Below, in pieces: positions 25,698 through 34,637 of a DNA stretch of 64,000 bases; position 1 is the stretch's first letter, and each line of letters starts with the position of its first letter. The stretch lies in assembly GCF_030433895.1 (NCBI RefSeq), contig NZ_JARUXE010000025.1:1-64000 (forward strand), in the 5' to 3' direction. This DNA comes from Arthrobacter sp. PsM3. Its GTDB lineage: Bacteria > Actinomycetota > Actinomycetes > Actinomycetales > Micrococcaceae. The position numbers and the translations under genes are program-made. Under the pieces are notes generated by a model that ran no database searches, was not told where the DNA came from, and saw nothing but the letters and a program-made list of their open reading frames with translations.

Positions 25698-27296
25698 ATG
25701 CCCGACAAGCCCGCCGTCACGCTCAACGACGTGGTTTCAGAAGCGTTGCTGGGCCTGGTCCCGGTAGTCCCGGGCAGCCCGGCCGCAGTCATAACGGGGG
25801 CGCACACCAGTGACATCGACAATCCGGCGGCCTGGCTGGAGCCGAACACGGTTCTGCTGACCACCGGGTTGAGGTTTGTGAATGCCGAAGGGGACGAACA
25901 GCTGGCTGTGCGACTCGTCGATGACCTGCGGAAAGCCCGGGTGGCGGCGGTGTTCTTCGGTGTCGGGGTCTACTTTGACCAGGTGCCCGCCAAGCTGGTG
26001 TCGGCCTGCAAGCAGGCCGGCCTCCCGTTGTACACGGTGGCGCCGGATGTTCCGTTCCACCGCATCGAGAACTTCATCAACAAGTCGCAGGCATCTCCGG
26101 ACGCCTACCTGCAAAAGCGCGCACTGTGGCTAAGCAATGACCTGCTGCAGAGCATTTCTGCTGAGAATCCGGTTAAGGCCCTCATAGTCAGGCTCGCCGC
26201 AGCGTGCCGGGGTACAGCGGTGCTGTATGAGGATTCCGGGAAGATCGTCGAATCCTCCGGGGACGGTCCGACACACTTGATTTGGAGAGAGCTGCGCAAC
26301 CGGAAGAACGAGTCTGATCCCGTCGTGATAGGCCAGTGGGGAGTCATGGCACGGTCGCTGGTGCTTCGCGGCGACGGCTTCACCGTGGCCGTGGCCAGCA
26401 GAAACCACCGCGTACTGACCGATCTCGGGGATGTGTTGCTGGAAACGACACAGCGGCTCCTGGCCGCGGTACATGGGATCGCTCAGTTCTCGGATTCCCG
26501 GGAAAGGCACGAGAACACGCAGTTGCTGACCATGCTGCAGGACGGCGTGCCGGTGGCTCGCGAGTTCAGGCACTGGGAACGGATGCGCACATTCCGCTTC
26601 GTTCCCTATGCGCCGATACGCGCCCTGGTCGCTGCAAATCTCACCCAGCAGCCCTTGGGCCAGTCCTTGTCCGAACGACTTTTGCGGGGTGCCGAAATTA
26701 GTGGCCTGGGGCTCTTGCTGGCAGAGAACGGTCGGACGCCCGAAAGCCCGCCGGGCTTTCATGCGGTGGTCTCGGACTCATCAGCCCTGGACGCCTGGCT
26801 GGAGTTGACGGAAACGGCCGTTTTCATCGGCCTGTCCGAACCCTATACCGATCTCGCAAAGACCCCCGACGCTTTCCGGGAAGCAGAAGCAGCAGCCGGG
26901 ATTGCCCGTCGGCAAATCCAGGCCGCAATGACCACTGCCTCGGGAGCTTACCGGGGGATCGTCCGGCTGGATGAGGTGGACCCGGCCACATGGCTCCTTG
27001 GACATCGGCAGACGCCACAGGATAGGGACAAGCTCAATAGGTTTGTTGCAGCCCTCAACGTCGACGGCGAACTGAAACAGACGGTCATCTGCTACCTCGT
27101 GAACGACTTGGACGTCGCGAAGGTTGCCGGCGTCTTGTTTGTCCACCCGAACACCGTCCGGTACCGCTTGAAGAAGGCTGAAACCTTGGTGGGCGGGTCC
27201 CTTTCGAGCCCAAGGATTATTGCCAACCTCTACCTCGCCTTCCATGACGAAATAGTGGCTTTGGGCCAGACCACGCCTGAATCGCGCGGTTCATAG
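25698..27296 (+). CDS. PucR/CdaR-family transcriptional regulator
   Basis: A 532-aa regulator with the N-terminal PucR domain (LEPNTVLLTTGLRFVN region), a central linker and the C-terminal helix-turn-helix of the family (VHPNTVRYRLKKAETLVGG). AGGAG precedes the ATG at 25698. Divergent from hyuA-hyuB, which it probably controls, as PucR proteins often govern purine or heterocycle degradation. The second PucR paralogue in the window, only distantly similar to the one at 5559 outside the C-terminal helix-turn-helix. Confidence 0.87.
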   Translation: MPDKPAVTLNDVVSEALLGLVPVVPGSPAAVITGAHTSDIDNPAAWLEPNTVLLTTGLRFVNAEGDEQLAVRLVDDLRKARVAAVFFGVGVYFDQVPAKLVSACKQAGLPLYTVAPDVPFHRIENFINKSQASPDAYLQKRALWLSNDLLQSISAENPVKALIVRLAAACRGTAVLYEDSGKIVESSGDGPTHLIWRELRNRKNESDPVVIGQWGVMARSLVLRGDGFTVAVASRNHRVLTDLGDVLLETTQRLLAAVHGIAQFSDSRERHENTQLLTMLQDGVPVAREFRHWERMRTFRFVPYAPIRALVAANLTQQPLGQSLSERLLRGAEISGLGLLLAENGRTPESPPGFHAVVSDSSALDAWLELTETAVFIGLSEPYTDLAKTPDAFREAEAAAGIARRQIQAAMTTASGAYRGIVRLDEVDPATWLLGHRQTPQDRDKLNRFVAALNVDGELKQTVICYLVNDLDVAKVAGVLFVHPNTVRYRLKKAETLVGGSLSSPRIIANLYLAFHDEIVALGQTTPESRGS

Positions 27297-27480
27297 TCTT
27301 CCGTCACCAGAGCTTCCGCCCCTGGATCCGTCGGTCCTACCGGCGGCACTTGTGCATTGTGTCTAAGAGCGCCGCGGGAAGCAGTGCACATCATCCATGG
27401 CCTTGGGGGACTCCGTCGCGCACACTTGGCAGGAATTGTGTTCGGCATCACAACCCCCAAATCTAGGAATTAAGATACGT

Positions 27481-28935
27481 ATGCAAGACCCCGCGACTCT
27501 CGCAGCACCAACAGCCACCACCGGCGAATCCCGGAAGGCGGGACAGGCTCCGTCCGCCCACGCGACCCTCCGTCCGCGGCACCTGACCATGATCGCGCTG
27601 GGTGGCATCATCGGTGCGAGCCTTTTTGTGGGCTCCGGCTCCGTGATTCGTTCGGTGGGCCCCGCCGCACTGATTTCGTACGCAATCGGCGGAGCGCTCG
27701 TCATCCTGGTCATGCGCATGCTGGGCGAGATGTCCGCCAACCGTCCGGTGGTCGGTTCGTTTATGGAGTATGCCCGCGACGGACTGGGCGAGTGGGCCGG
27801 ATTCACCATCGGCTGGCTCTACTGGTACTTCTGGGTCGGGGTGGTCGCCTTTGAGGCGGTCATCGTGGGGCGGATCCTGAACGAATGGATCCCCATGATT
27901 CCGGACTGGAGCTTTGCGCTGGCCGGCATCCTGCTGCTGACCATGACCAACCTCATGTCCCTGCGCTCGTTCGGCGAAACGGAGTTCTGGCTCGCGTCGA
28001 TCAAGGTCTCCGCCATCATCGTGTTCCTCATCTTTGGCACCCTCTATGTCCTGGGCCTGCTGCCGAATTCGACCGGATCTGTCGGGAACCTGACAGTGCA
28101 CGGCTTCATGCCACACGGCTGGACAGCGGTCCTGAACGGCGTCGCCGTCGTGGTCTTCAGCTACTTCGGCACCGAGATCGTCACCATGGCCGCGGCAGAA
28201 TCAGAGCAGCCGGCCAAGGCCGTCGCCAAGGCCACGAACACCATCGTGTGGCGCATCGTATTCTTCTACATCGGCTCGGTTGCGATCCTGCTCATGGTGG
28301 TTCCCTGGGACGAGCTTCCCTCCCAGACGAGCCCCTTCGCGTTCGCGTTTGGCCGCTTCGGCCTCCCCGCCGCCGACCAGGTGATGAACGCCGTCGTGCT
28401 CACCGCAGCGCTGTCTGTGCTCAACTCGGGCCTGTACTCCGGATCCCGGATGCTCTTCGCCCTCTCCAAGCACGGTTATGCGCCCCGCTGGGTGGAGGAC
28501 CGCAACCGGTCCGGCGTGCCGTGGAAGGCGATCCTGCTCTCGACCGTGGTTGGCTACGTCGCGATCGCTGCCAACTACGTGGCGCCGAAGGTCATTTTCG
28601 ACTTCATCATGAACTCCGCGGGACTCGTGGCGATGTTCGTGTACGGCTTCGTGGCCCTGACGCAGTGGCGGCTGCGGAACCGCATGACCGCTGCTGAGCG
28701 GGATGGGCTGAAGCTCAAGATGTGGCTGCACCCGTGGCTCAACATCGCCGTGCTTGCCGCGGTGGTCCTCATCGTGGTCCTCATGGCCCTCGATCCCGCC
28801 AACGCCCCGCAGGTCTGGACGAGCCTCAGCGCGCTTGCGGTGCTGCTGGTCATCTTCCCCTTCGTGCGGCGGCGGATAAAGCAGCGCACGTCGAGCAGCC
28901 AAGAGGCACCGCGCGTTGAGCAGCCAGTAGGTTGA
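27481..28935 (+). CDS. AAT-family amino acid permease (GabP-like)
   Basis: A 484-aa APC transporter with about 12 hydrophobic segments. The start LRPRHLTMIALGGIIGASLF with FVGSGSVI is the first-helix signature of the AAT subfamily (GABA, proline, aromatic and D-serine/D-alanine permeases). The ATG at 27481 is used; an upstream extension runs through non-coding sequence. A consensus-like AGGA is about 11 bp away. GABA import would fit the first 20 kb, but the neighbours (pucR, hyu) allow another amino acid. Its last 90 codons are duplicated at 30559-30822. Confidence 0.82.
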   Translation: MQDPATLAAPTATTGESRKAGQAPSAHATLRPRHLTMIALGGIIGASLFVGSGSVIRSVGPAALISYAIGGALVILVMRMLGEMSANRPVVGSFMEYARDGLGEWAGFTIGWLYWYFWVGVVAFEAVIVGRILNEWIPMIPDWSFALAGILLLTMTNLMSLRSFGETEFWLASIKVSAIIVFLIFGTLYVLGLLPNSTGSVGNLTVHGFMPHGWTAVLNGVAVVVFSYFGTEIVTMAAAESEQPAKAVAKATNTIVWRIVFFYIGSVAILLMVVPWDELPSQTSPFAFAFGRFGLPAADQVMNAVVLTAALSVLNSGLYSGSRMLFALSKHGYAPRWVEDRNRSGVPWKAILLSTVVGYVAIAANYVAPKVIFDFIMNSAGLVAMFVYGFVALTQWRLRNRMTAAERDGLKLKMWLHPWLNIAVLAAVVLIVVLMALDPANAPQVWTSLSALAVLLVIFPFVRRRIKQRTSSSQEAPRVEQPVG

Positions 28936-29004
28936 GCCTCTAGCAACGTATGGCCCGGTCGATTCCACGCAAGGAATCGGCCGGGCCATACTGTTTTGTG
29001 GGGC
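28654..29004 (+). repeat. Dispersed repeat, copy 1: 3' end of the permease gene plus terminator
   Basis: Direct repeat of 30559-30895. Copy 1 is the intact gene end; copy 2 has lost one base in a GCCCC run and about 20 bp in the arginine-rich codons. Most remaining positions are identical. Confidence 0.8.
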
Positions 29005-29361
29005 AGCAGCAGTAGCGGCACCGGACGAGGGTTGTGCAGGATCTGTTCCGGCGGGGTTCCGCTGCGCAAAATCTCCCGCGACCCGGACAAGGCCCTGCGC
29101 TACGGGCATACCGACACGCCGGGCACATGGCGCGTCGCCAGGCAGGAACAGTAGCGAATTGCTGCTGCACGGCGGTGTTCGACGGCGGAAGTCGCACTTT
29201 TGGGGGCGGCCGGGACTCCGGGGTGCCCAAAGCCCGTCACCAGGAACACCCACCAGCAGGCGGCGAGGAAGTCCAACGTCCTGGCCGAGTAAACCTGGGT
29301 GCACGGGGCCGGCCGTTCAGTCGCTATCCGGGTAACTGTCGAGACCCATGGTCACGGCGAC
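28936..29361. other. 426-bp gap with terminator, no gene recognised
   Basis: The first 70 bp contain the permease terminator and belong to the repeat whose second copy is at 30559-30895. The remainder has no frame with coding character. A patch around 29041-29085 (TCTGTTCCG ... GCTGCGCAAAAT) resembles 31010-31080, hinting that more of this gap was once part of the duplication. Confidence 0.5.
28950..28999 (+). terminator. Rho-independent terminator of the amino acid permease
   Basis: Arms 28950-28966 and 28973-28989 (17 bp, one G-T type mismatch) around ACGCAA, followed by CTGTTTTGTG. A second copy with the same arms follows the pseudogene copy at about 30841-30890. Confidence 0.75.
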
Positions 29362-30156
29362 CTAGTCAGAGTCGGTTCGTCTGGCGGGCGCGGCGACCGC
29401 GGCGGTGGCGAGCATTGCGCCCGTAATGGGTGACGGCTTGAAGCCCTTGACGACCAGCCAGAGGCCAAGCGAGAACTCCCAAAGTGCGATCGGGAGCGCG
29501 GCGAGCAGGGTCACAGTGGAGATTCGGTCGATGACGCCGAACATCGTCAGGATGACGGCAGTGAACTGCAGGGGAGCTCCGATGAGTCCAAGCACGGGAA
29601 GGGCACGCGGCACGAGGCCCGAGCGGTACAGCAAGGTCCCAAGCAACACGGCGTTCACGGCTGGCATGAGGCTTTGGCCGAGCAGGAACGTTCCGTTGTA
29701 GAACACGACGAGCCCATCGCCCACAGTGGTCAACGAGGTCGCGTCCGCTCCGGAGCCGCCGGCTTGCTGCAAGGCAACGAGGGAGAGGATGCTCGCGACG
29801 CCGGCGAAGATCATGGCGGCTTCAATCGTGCGGCTGGCGACAAAGCCCAGCGCCATGGCTTCGTTTTGCCGCTTGATCACCGGGAACAGCGTGACTGCGG
29901 TGCCGATTCCGGCGAGGCCGACGATCACCTCGAGCAAGCCTCCCCAGAGCGCGCCAGTGTCGGCGGCGGAGCTGATGATAAAGCCCTGGCCCTTCACCGG
30001 ACCGTACAGTGTGAGCGTGGGGATCGAAACAAAGGTAATCAGGTAGAAGATACCTGCCACGAGCGCGGTCTTCCTCGTCGAAGTCACCGGGACGCCTTCC
30101 GTTGTTGGCGCGATGGCGGGCGAACCATTGCCCGCCCAGTTGTTCGGCTGCGGCAT
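29362..30156 (-). CDS. DUF4386 family membrane protein
   Basis: A 264-aa protein with about six hydrophobic segments; the layout (KTALVAGIFYLITFVSIPTL, then VVFYNGTFLLGQSLMPAVNAVLLG and LPVLGLIGAPLQ) is that of DUF4386, a bacterial membrane family of unknown function. The ATG at 30156 is about 12 bp after GAAGGA; a GTG about 23 codons later, just before the first helix, is an alternative start. Bracketed by the two copies of the permease-end repeat, so it sits inside the rearranged segment. Confidence 0.7.
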   Translation of the reverse strand: MPQPNNWAGNGSPAIAPTTEGVPVTSTRKTALVAGIFYLITFVSIPTLTLYGPVKGQGFIISSAADTGALWGGLLEVIVGLAGIGTAVTLFPVIKRQNEAMALGFVASRTIEAAMIFAGVASILSLVALQQAGGSGADATSLTTVGDGLVVFYNGTFLLGQSLMPAVNAVLLGTLLYRSGLVPRALPVLGLIGAPLQFTAVILTMFGVIDRISTVTLLAALPIALWEFSLGLWLVVKGFKPSPITGAMLATAAVAAPARRTDSD

Positions 30157-30325
30157 AAATTGTGCCGTCCTTCAACTGGGTCCCAGTGTCGTGCTCACGT
30201 GAACGCTCGTCAAGAGCTCGTCAAGGGCTCGACGAGGCACACGAATAGTGCTCGCGAAATGGGGTGCGCGCCTCATCTGGGAAATGTTCGCGAAACGTGG
30301 TCCGGCTCTGTGTGCTGCTGGGACC

Positions 30326-30558
30326 ATGCAGGGGTTGTCGTTGTCAACGCGCAGGGAGATCATCAAGCAGCCCGCGCGAAGTACGCGCGGGCGTCGAAGA
30401 GGGACAAGGGACGGATCCTGGATGATCTGGCCGGTGTCACGGGCTGGTCGCGTGCCAATGCCCGCAGTGCCCTTTCCACGGCACTCAAACGTCGGACTCC
30501 GGTCCATAAGGCCAAGCGGAAGGCCCGGCCGCGGACCTACGGATACGACACGCTGACA
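30326..30558 (+). pseudogene. N-terminal fragment of a DDE-type integrase/transposase
   Basis: The translation starts MQGLSLSTRREIIKQ, then after a frame slip near 30373 continues KYARASKRDKGRILDDLAG, VTGWSRANARSAL and PRTYGYDTLTAL. I recognise this as the helix-turn-helix N-terminus of a common actinobacterial IS integrase (STRREI..K.YA..YA.ASK..KG.LLDEL pattern). The catalytic domain is absent: the sequence switches at about 30559 into the permease copy. No terminal repeats seen. Confidence 0.65.
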
Positions 30559-30822
30559 GCCCTGACACACTGGCGGCCTCGGAACCGCATGACCGCTGCT
30601 GAGCGGGATGGACTCAAGCTCAAGATATGGCTGCACCCGTGGCTCAACATCGCTGTCCTTGCCGCCATTGTTCTCATCGTGGTCCTCATGGCCCTCGATC
30701 CCGCCAACGCCCCCAGGTCTGGACGAGCCTCAGCACGCTTGCGGTGCTGCCGGCCATTTTCCCCTTCGCAGCGCACATCGAGCAGCCAAGAGGCACCGCG
30801 CGTTGAGCAGCCAATAGGTTGA
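30559..30822 (+). pseudogene. Decayed duplicate of the permease C-terminus
   Basis: Matches the end of the permease gene (28654-28935) including RNRMTAAERDGLKLK and WLHPWLNIAVLAAIVL, then loses frame by a 1-bp deletion near 30715 and about 20 bp a little later, yet still ends in the same EAPRVEQP-stop. No start or promoter of its own; non-functional. Confidence 0.8.
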
Positions 30823-30895
30823 GCCTCTAGCAAGCAACGTATGGCCCGGTCGATTCCACGCAAGGAATCGGCCGGGCCATTCTGTTTTGTGGGGT
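30559..30895 (+). repeat. Dispersed repeat, copy 2
   Basis: Second copy of 28654-29004, in direct orientation 1.9 kb away, including the terminator hairpin (arms about 30841-30857 and 30864-30880, then TCTGTTTTGT). Confidence 0.8.
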
Positions 30896-31267
30896 GCAGG
30901 GGTTTCATAGCGGCCTCTTGTGGTGAATGGTAGCTCGAATGTGAGCCGCTGGCGCTATAACGAAGTGAACAACAAGAAAATAGGCACTGGTCCGTATCTC
31001 CGTGCGGGGTCTGTTCCGACCGGCTTCCTCAACCCACGCAAACCCTTCCGTGACCATTTCCGCTGCGCAAAATGCCCCCGACAGGGAGGCAACTCTGCCT
31101 TGGTCAGCCCCACCCCCGCCCGGGCTCGCGCTGGACTGGGCCGAGCGGCCGGAGTGCTCAGCGGAGGCCTGAGTGGGGGCATAGCCCAACGAAAACGCAA
31201 CGTCGGGGCGGATGCCCGGTTCGGTCTTCCACCCTGGCTGCCGCCACCGGCAAAAGAATTTAGGGCT

Positions 31268-31290
31268 ATATGTTGTGACGCACGACATAT
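31268..31290. promoter_or_regulatory. 23-bp palindrome, operator 1 of the sugar-uptake operon
   Basis: ATATGTTGTG-ACG-CACGACATAT: ten-base arms with a single mismatch. Starts exactly 30 bp before a near-identical second palindrome, about three helical turns, so both face the same side of the DNA. Confidence 0.7.
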
Positions 31291-31297
31291 CGTGCGA

Positions 31298-31320
31298 ATA
31301 TGTTGTGGTGCACGACATAT
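31298..31320. promoter_or_regulatory. 23-bp palindrome, operator 2 of the sugar-uptake operon
   Basis: ATATGTTGTG-GTG-CACGACATAT, identical arms to operator 1. It ends 117 bp before the binding-protein ATG. The likely reader is the ROK regulator encoded at the end of this cluster (inference). Confidence 0.7.
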
Positions 31321-31437
31321 AGCAGCTGTGTCTGGCGCATCTAGTCATCCGCATTGGCGCAGATTGGGCTGGTTGATACCCGACGTCGAACGTCGAGATC
31401 CGCTAGTCACATCACGAAGCAAGGGAGCTTTTTGATA

Positions 31438-32664
31438 ATGAACAATAAAAGAAGAGTGACGGTCATTCTGGCGATGGCCGCCATTGCACCGCTTACGTTC
31501 ACAGCATGCGCCGGCGGTGGAGCGGCCCCGGCCTCTGGCGGAGACGTGAAGTCCCTTACTGTCTTGGACAGCTACAACAACGATCCAGACAAGGGGATCC
31601 TCCAGGCCTCGATCGACAAGTGCGCGGCCAAAGTCGGCGTCACCATTGAGCGGACAACCGTGCCAGGCAAGGATCGGATGCAGACCGTCCTTCAGCGTTC
31701 ATCCTCCAAGACGCTTCCTGACGTCCTAATGCTTGACAATCCCGAAGTGAAAGACGTTGCCGCGACCGGCGCTCTCTCCCCGCTCAGTGACTACAAAGTG
31801 GACATGTCAGCGTTCGCAGGGAACAGCCTGGACGCCGTCACACAGGATGGTCAGGTCTACGGTCTTCCCCTTCCTGCTGACACCCTCGGCCTCTTCTACA
31901 ACGCTGACGTTCTCGCTGCTGCTGGTATTACCCCGCCGAAGACCTGGGACGAGCTGAAAGCGGCAGCCGCTAAGCTCACCACGGGAGATCAGTATGGCCT
32001 GGCCTTCTCGGCCGCTGCCACTTACGAAGGCGCATGGCAGTTCCTGCCCTTCATGTGGACGAACGGCGGGGACGAGACCAAGCTGGACAGCCCTGAAGTC
32101 AAAGGCGCGTTGCAGCTCTACGTTGATCTGGTCCAGAGCGGCTCCGCTTCGAAGAGCGTCATCAACTGGAACCAGGCGGATGTTAAGGACCAGTTCGTGG
32201 CAGGCAAGGCAGCCATGATGATCAACGGCCCTTGGCAGATTCCGGCGTTGGCTAAGGTCCCGGGTGTCAAGTGGAATACGGTTCAGATCCCCGTGAACAA
32301 GCCCGGACAGACACCTACCGCGCCGCTTGGCGGCATGGTTTGGACTGTCCCCAGAACGGGTGACAAGGCAAAGCAGGCGAAGGCCGCGGAGTTCGTGGCG
32401 TGCACCGGAACCGAGGATAGCCAGATGGCCCTCGGGAAGGCGCGTAACACCGTGCCCACACAGAACGGTCTGCACCAGAAGTACGTCTCGGAGGTCCCGA
32501 CCATGGCGGCGTTCACCAAGCAGGTGGAAGACGCCAGGTCCCGGACAGGCAAGCTCGGTAAGGATTGGCCGAAGGCAGCGACCACCATCTATACGGCCGT
32601 CCAACTCGCACTCACCGGTGGTGCTTCCGTTGATGAAGCCTTCTCTAAGGCCGCTGCGGGCTGA
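31438..32664 (+). CDS. Extracellular sugar-binding lipoprotein of an ABC importer
   Basis: A 408-aa family 1 solute-binding protein. The signal peptide ends in a lipobox, LTFTACAGGG, so the mature protein is anchored by lipidated Cys at about residue 24. Typical MalE-like features follow: GLPLPADTLGLFYNADVLAAAG, TWDELKAAAAKL and AAMMINGPWQIPAL. The ATG at 31438 is preceded by GGGAG. First gene of the operon with two permeases; substrate a mono- or disaccharide, possibly trehalose or a related alpha-glucoside judging from the ThuA/ThuB-type genes downstream. Confidence 0.9.
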   Translation: MNNKRRVTVILAMAAIAPLTFTACAGGGAAPASGGDVKSLTVLDSYNNDPDKGILQASIDKCAAKVGVTIERTTVPGKDRMQTVLQRSSSKTLPDVLMLDNPEVKDVAATGALSPLSDYKVDMSAFAGNSLDAVTQDGQVYGLPLPADTLGLFYNADVLAAAGITPPKTWDELKAAAAKLTTGDQYGLAFSAAATYEGAWQFLPFMWTNGGDETKLDSPEVKGALQLYVDLVQSGSASKSVINWNQADVKDQFVAGKAAMMINGPWQIPALAKVPGVKWNTVQIPVNKPGQTPTAPLGGMVWTVPRTGDKAKQAKAAEFVACTGTEDSQMALGKARNTVPTQNGLHQKYVSEVPTMAAFTKQVEDARSRTGKLGKDWPKAATTIYTAVQLALTGGASVDEAFSKAAAG

Positions 32665-32723
32665 TTCGTCCTCCGCCAGCAGGCAGGGTGTGTCAACAAT
32701 GGAGCCGGAAGGGCCAGCAAAAA

Positions 32724-33683
32724 ATGTCAACAATTGAGCGTTCCTCTCGTCAATCTCCACAGTTGCGCCCCCCCAAGGCCACCCTGTCTGCCAGGAAACG
32801 GTTCTCTGAAGAGAACGTCGCCAAGGTCCTCTTCGTTGTCCCAGCGGCCGTCTTTCTTCTATTGTTTTTCGGCTATCCCGTGGTGAAGAACATCACCATG
32901 AGCATGCAGGAGTACACCACCCGAACTTTCTTTACGGGGGAAGCCCCCTGGGTCGGCTTCCAGAATTACGTCGCGGTATTTGGAAGCAACCTGTTTGTTC
33001 CGGCGCTAGCCAACACAGCACTGTTCACCATCGGATCAATTGCAGGACAATTCGTCATCGGGCTGGCGTTGGCATCGTTTTTCCGGCGACGGTTTCCGCT
33101 GAGCAATTTCCTGCGTTCAATGCTGCTCTTGCCGTGGTTGCTTCCGCTCATCGTGGGTAGTGCAACGTGGCGATCCATCTTGGACCAGGACAGCGGAATT
33201 CTCAACAGATTTCTTGAAGCCCTGGGCCTGATACAGGAGCCGATCCCGTGGCTCACGAGTCCAGCCGTTGCGCTCACTGCAGTCATTATTGTCAACATCT
33301 GGGTCGGTATTCCCTTCAACGTCACGATTCTGTACGGGGGATTGCAGGACATTCCCGAAGAGCTGTACGAAGCGGCGGCTCTCGACGGAGCAACTGGATG
33401 GAAAGCGTTTCGGCACATCACCTGGCCGAGCCTTCGACCGGTGGTCAGCGTAGTTCTGGTTTTGGGGGTTGTTTACACGATCAAGGTTCTGGATATCATT
33501 CTGGGTTTGACGAACGGCGGCCCTGCCAACGCGACCCAGACTCTGGCAGTACGTTCCTACCAAAAGTCCTTCATTGACTTCGACTTCGGGGTGGGTGCTG
33601 CGTACAGCAACATACTCATAGTCATCTCGCTCCTTTTCGCTCTCATCTATCTACGCGCCAACCGGCGTGCCGTCGACGAATAG
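32724..33683 (+). CDS. Sugar ABC transporter permease (MalF/ThuF type)
   Basis: A 319-aa inner-membrane subunit with six hydrophobic helices and the EAA loop EELYEAAALDGATGWKAFRHI near residue 220 that contacts the ATPase. The ATG at 32724 follows GGAAGGG. Co-transcribed with the binding protein (59 bp gap) and the second permease (11 bp gap). Confidence 0.9.
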   Translation: MSTIERSSRQSPQLRPPKATLSARKRFSEENVAKVLFVVPAAVFLLLFFGYPVVKNITMSMQEYTTRTFFTGEAPWVGFQNYVAVFGSNLFVPALANTALFTIGSIAGQFVIGLALASFFRRRFPLSNFLRSMLLLPWLLPLIVGSATWRSILDQDSGILNRFLEALGLIQEPIPWLTSPAVALTAVIIVNIWVGIPFNVTILYGGLQDIPEELYEAAALDGATGWKAFRHITWPSLRPVVSVVLVLGVVYTIKVLDIILGLTNGGPANATQTLAVRSYQKSFIDFDFGVGAAYSNILIVISLLFALIYLRANRRAVDE

Positions 33684-33694
33684 GGGATGCAGCT

Positions 33695-34564
33695 ATGACG
33701 ATTACGGCACCAACTGTGGTTCGTACCAGTTCCCCGAGGCCAGCGCCAAAGCGACGGCGAACAGTCCCGACCTGGGTATTCTCTGTCATCGGAATACTTT
33801 TCCTGGCTATCATGCTCTTCCCGATCTACTGGATGATCAACGCTTCGCTCCAGCCCTCAGGGAATACTCTGACTGCTGGGATCTTCCCCACTAATCCCAG
33901 CTTCGCCGGCTATGAGACGGCCATCTCCCAGCAGGGCAAGAACCTCATCACGAGCCTGGTCGTTTCTGCCGGAACCGTTGTCTTCAGCCTTGCGATCGCG
34001 GCTCCGGCTGCCTATGCCCTGGCGCAGTTCAGGTTCCGTTGGATCAATGCCGCACTCCTCGCCATTTTGATCTCGCAAATGATCCCGGGAATTGTGATCG
34101 CAAATGCGCTTTACGCTGCCTACAACGACCTGGGGCTCCTGAATTCGATTCCTGGTCTCATCCTCGCGGATGCCACGCATGCGATCCCGTTCGCGATCCT
34201 CATCCTGCGAGCGTTCATGATCGGCATCCCGCCCTCGCTGGTTGAAGCGGCCAGAGTGGATGGGGCGGGCCTGGTGCGGGCGTTCTTCTCGATCGTGCTG
34301 CCAATTAGTCGCAATTCGATCATTACCGCGGGACTGTTCTCCTTCCTCTTTTCCTGGAGTGACTTTCTATTCGCGCTAACACTCACGACCACCCAGGACG
34401 TGCGACCGGTGACTTTGGGAATTTACCAGTACTTAGGATCGGAAGTATCGAACTGGAGCGCTGTGATGGCCACCGCGGTCCTCTCATCGCTTCCCGCGAT
34501 TGTGCTCCTCTTGATAGCCCAGAAGTACATTGCTGCTGGAGCAACTGGGGGCGCAGTCAAATAG
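33695..34564 (+). CDS. Sugar ABC transporter permease (MalG/ThuG type)
   Basis: A 289-aa permease with six helices and the EAA motif PSLVEAARVDGAGLVRAFF near residue 185. Pairs with the preceding permease. No ATP-binding subunit follows, which is common in actinobacterial sugar importers served by a shared MsiK-type ATPase elsewhere on the chromosome. Confidence 0.9.
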   Translation: MTITAPTVVRTSSPRPAPKRRRTVPTWVFSVIGILFLAIMLFPIYWMINASLQPSGNTLTAGIFPTNPSFAGYETAISQQGKNLITSLVVSAGTVVFSLAIAAPAAYALAQFRFRWINAALLAILISQMIPGIVIANALYAAYNDLGLLNSIPGLILADATHAIPFAILILRAFMIGIPPSLVEAARVDGAGLVRAFFSIVLPISRNSIITAGLFSFLFSWSDFLFALTLTTTQDVRPVTLGIYQYLGSEVSNWSAVMATAVLSSLPAIVLLLIAQKYIAAGATGGAVK

Positions 34565-34637
34565 CCGGTTGACCATACGAACGCTGTAATGGTCCGCACA
34601 ATATTCTCTACTCATTCGCTAACCAGATAGGAATTTA

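Larger units (their letters stand above)
30157..31437. other. 1.28-kb gap: transposase scar, permease remnant, paired operators
   Basis: No intact gene. From left to right it contains an N-terminal transposase/integrase fragment (about 30326-30558), a decayed copy of the permease 3' end and its terminator (30559-30895), about 370 bp in which I see only a weak patch of similarity to 29041-29085, and two 23-bp palindromes (31268-31320) ahead of the sugar-transport operon. Confidence 0.7.

Noticed and set aside
29674..30822. 382-codon plus-strand frame joining a transposase-like and a permease-like part, a possible fusion gene
   Set aside because: Its first half is antisense to the DUF4386 gene, and the rest is a transposase fragment joined to a decayed permease end; it is a scar, not a fusion protein.
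30920..31435. 171-codon open frame before the sugar operon
   Set aside because: Low-complexity, Arg/Pro-rich translation crossing the two operator palindromes; no coding signs.
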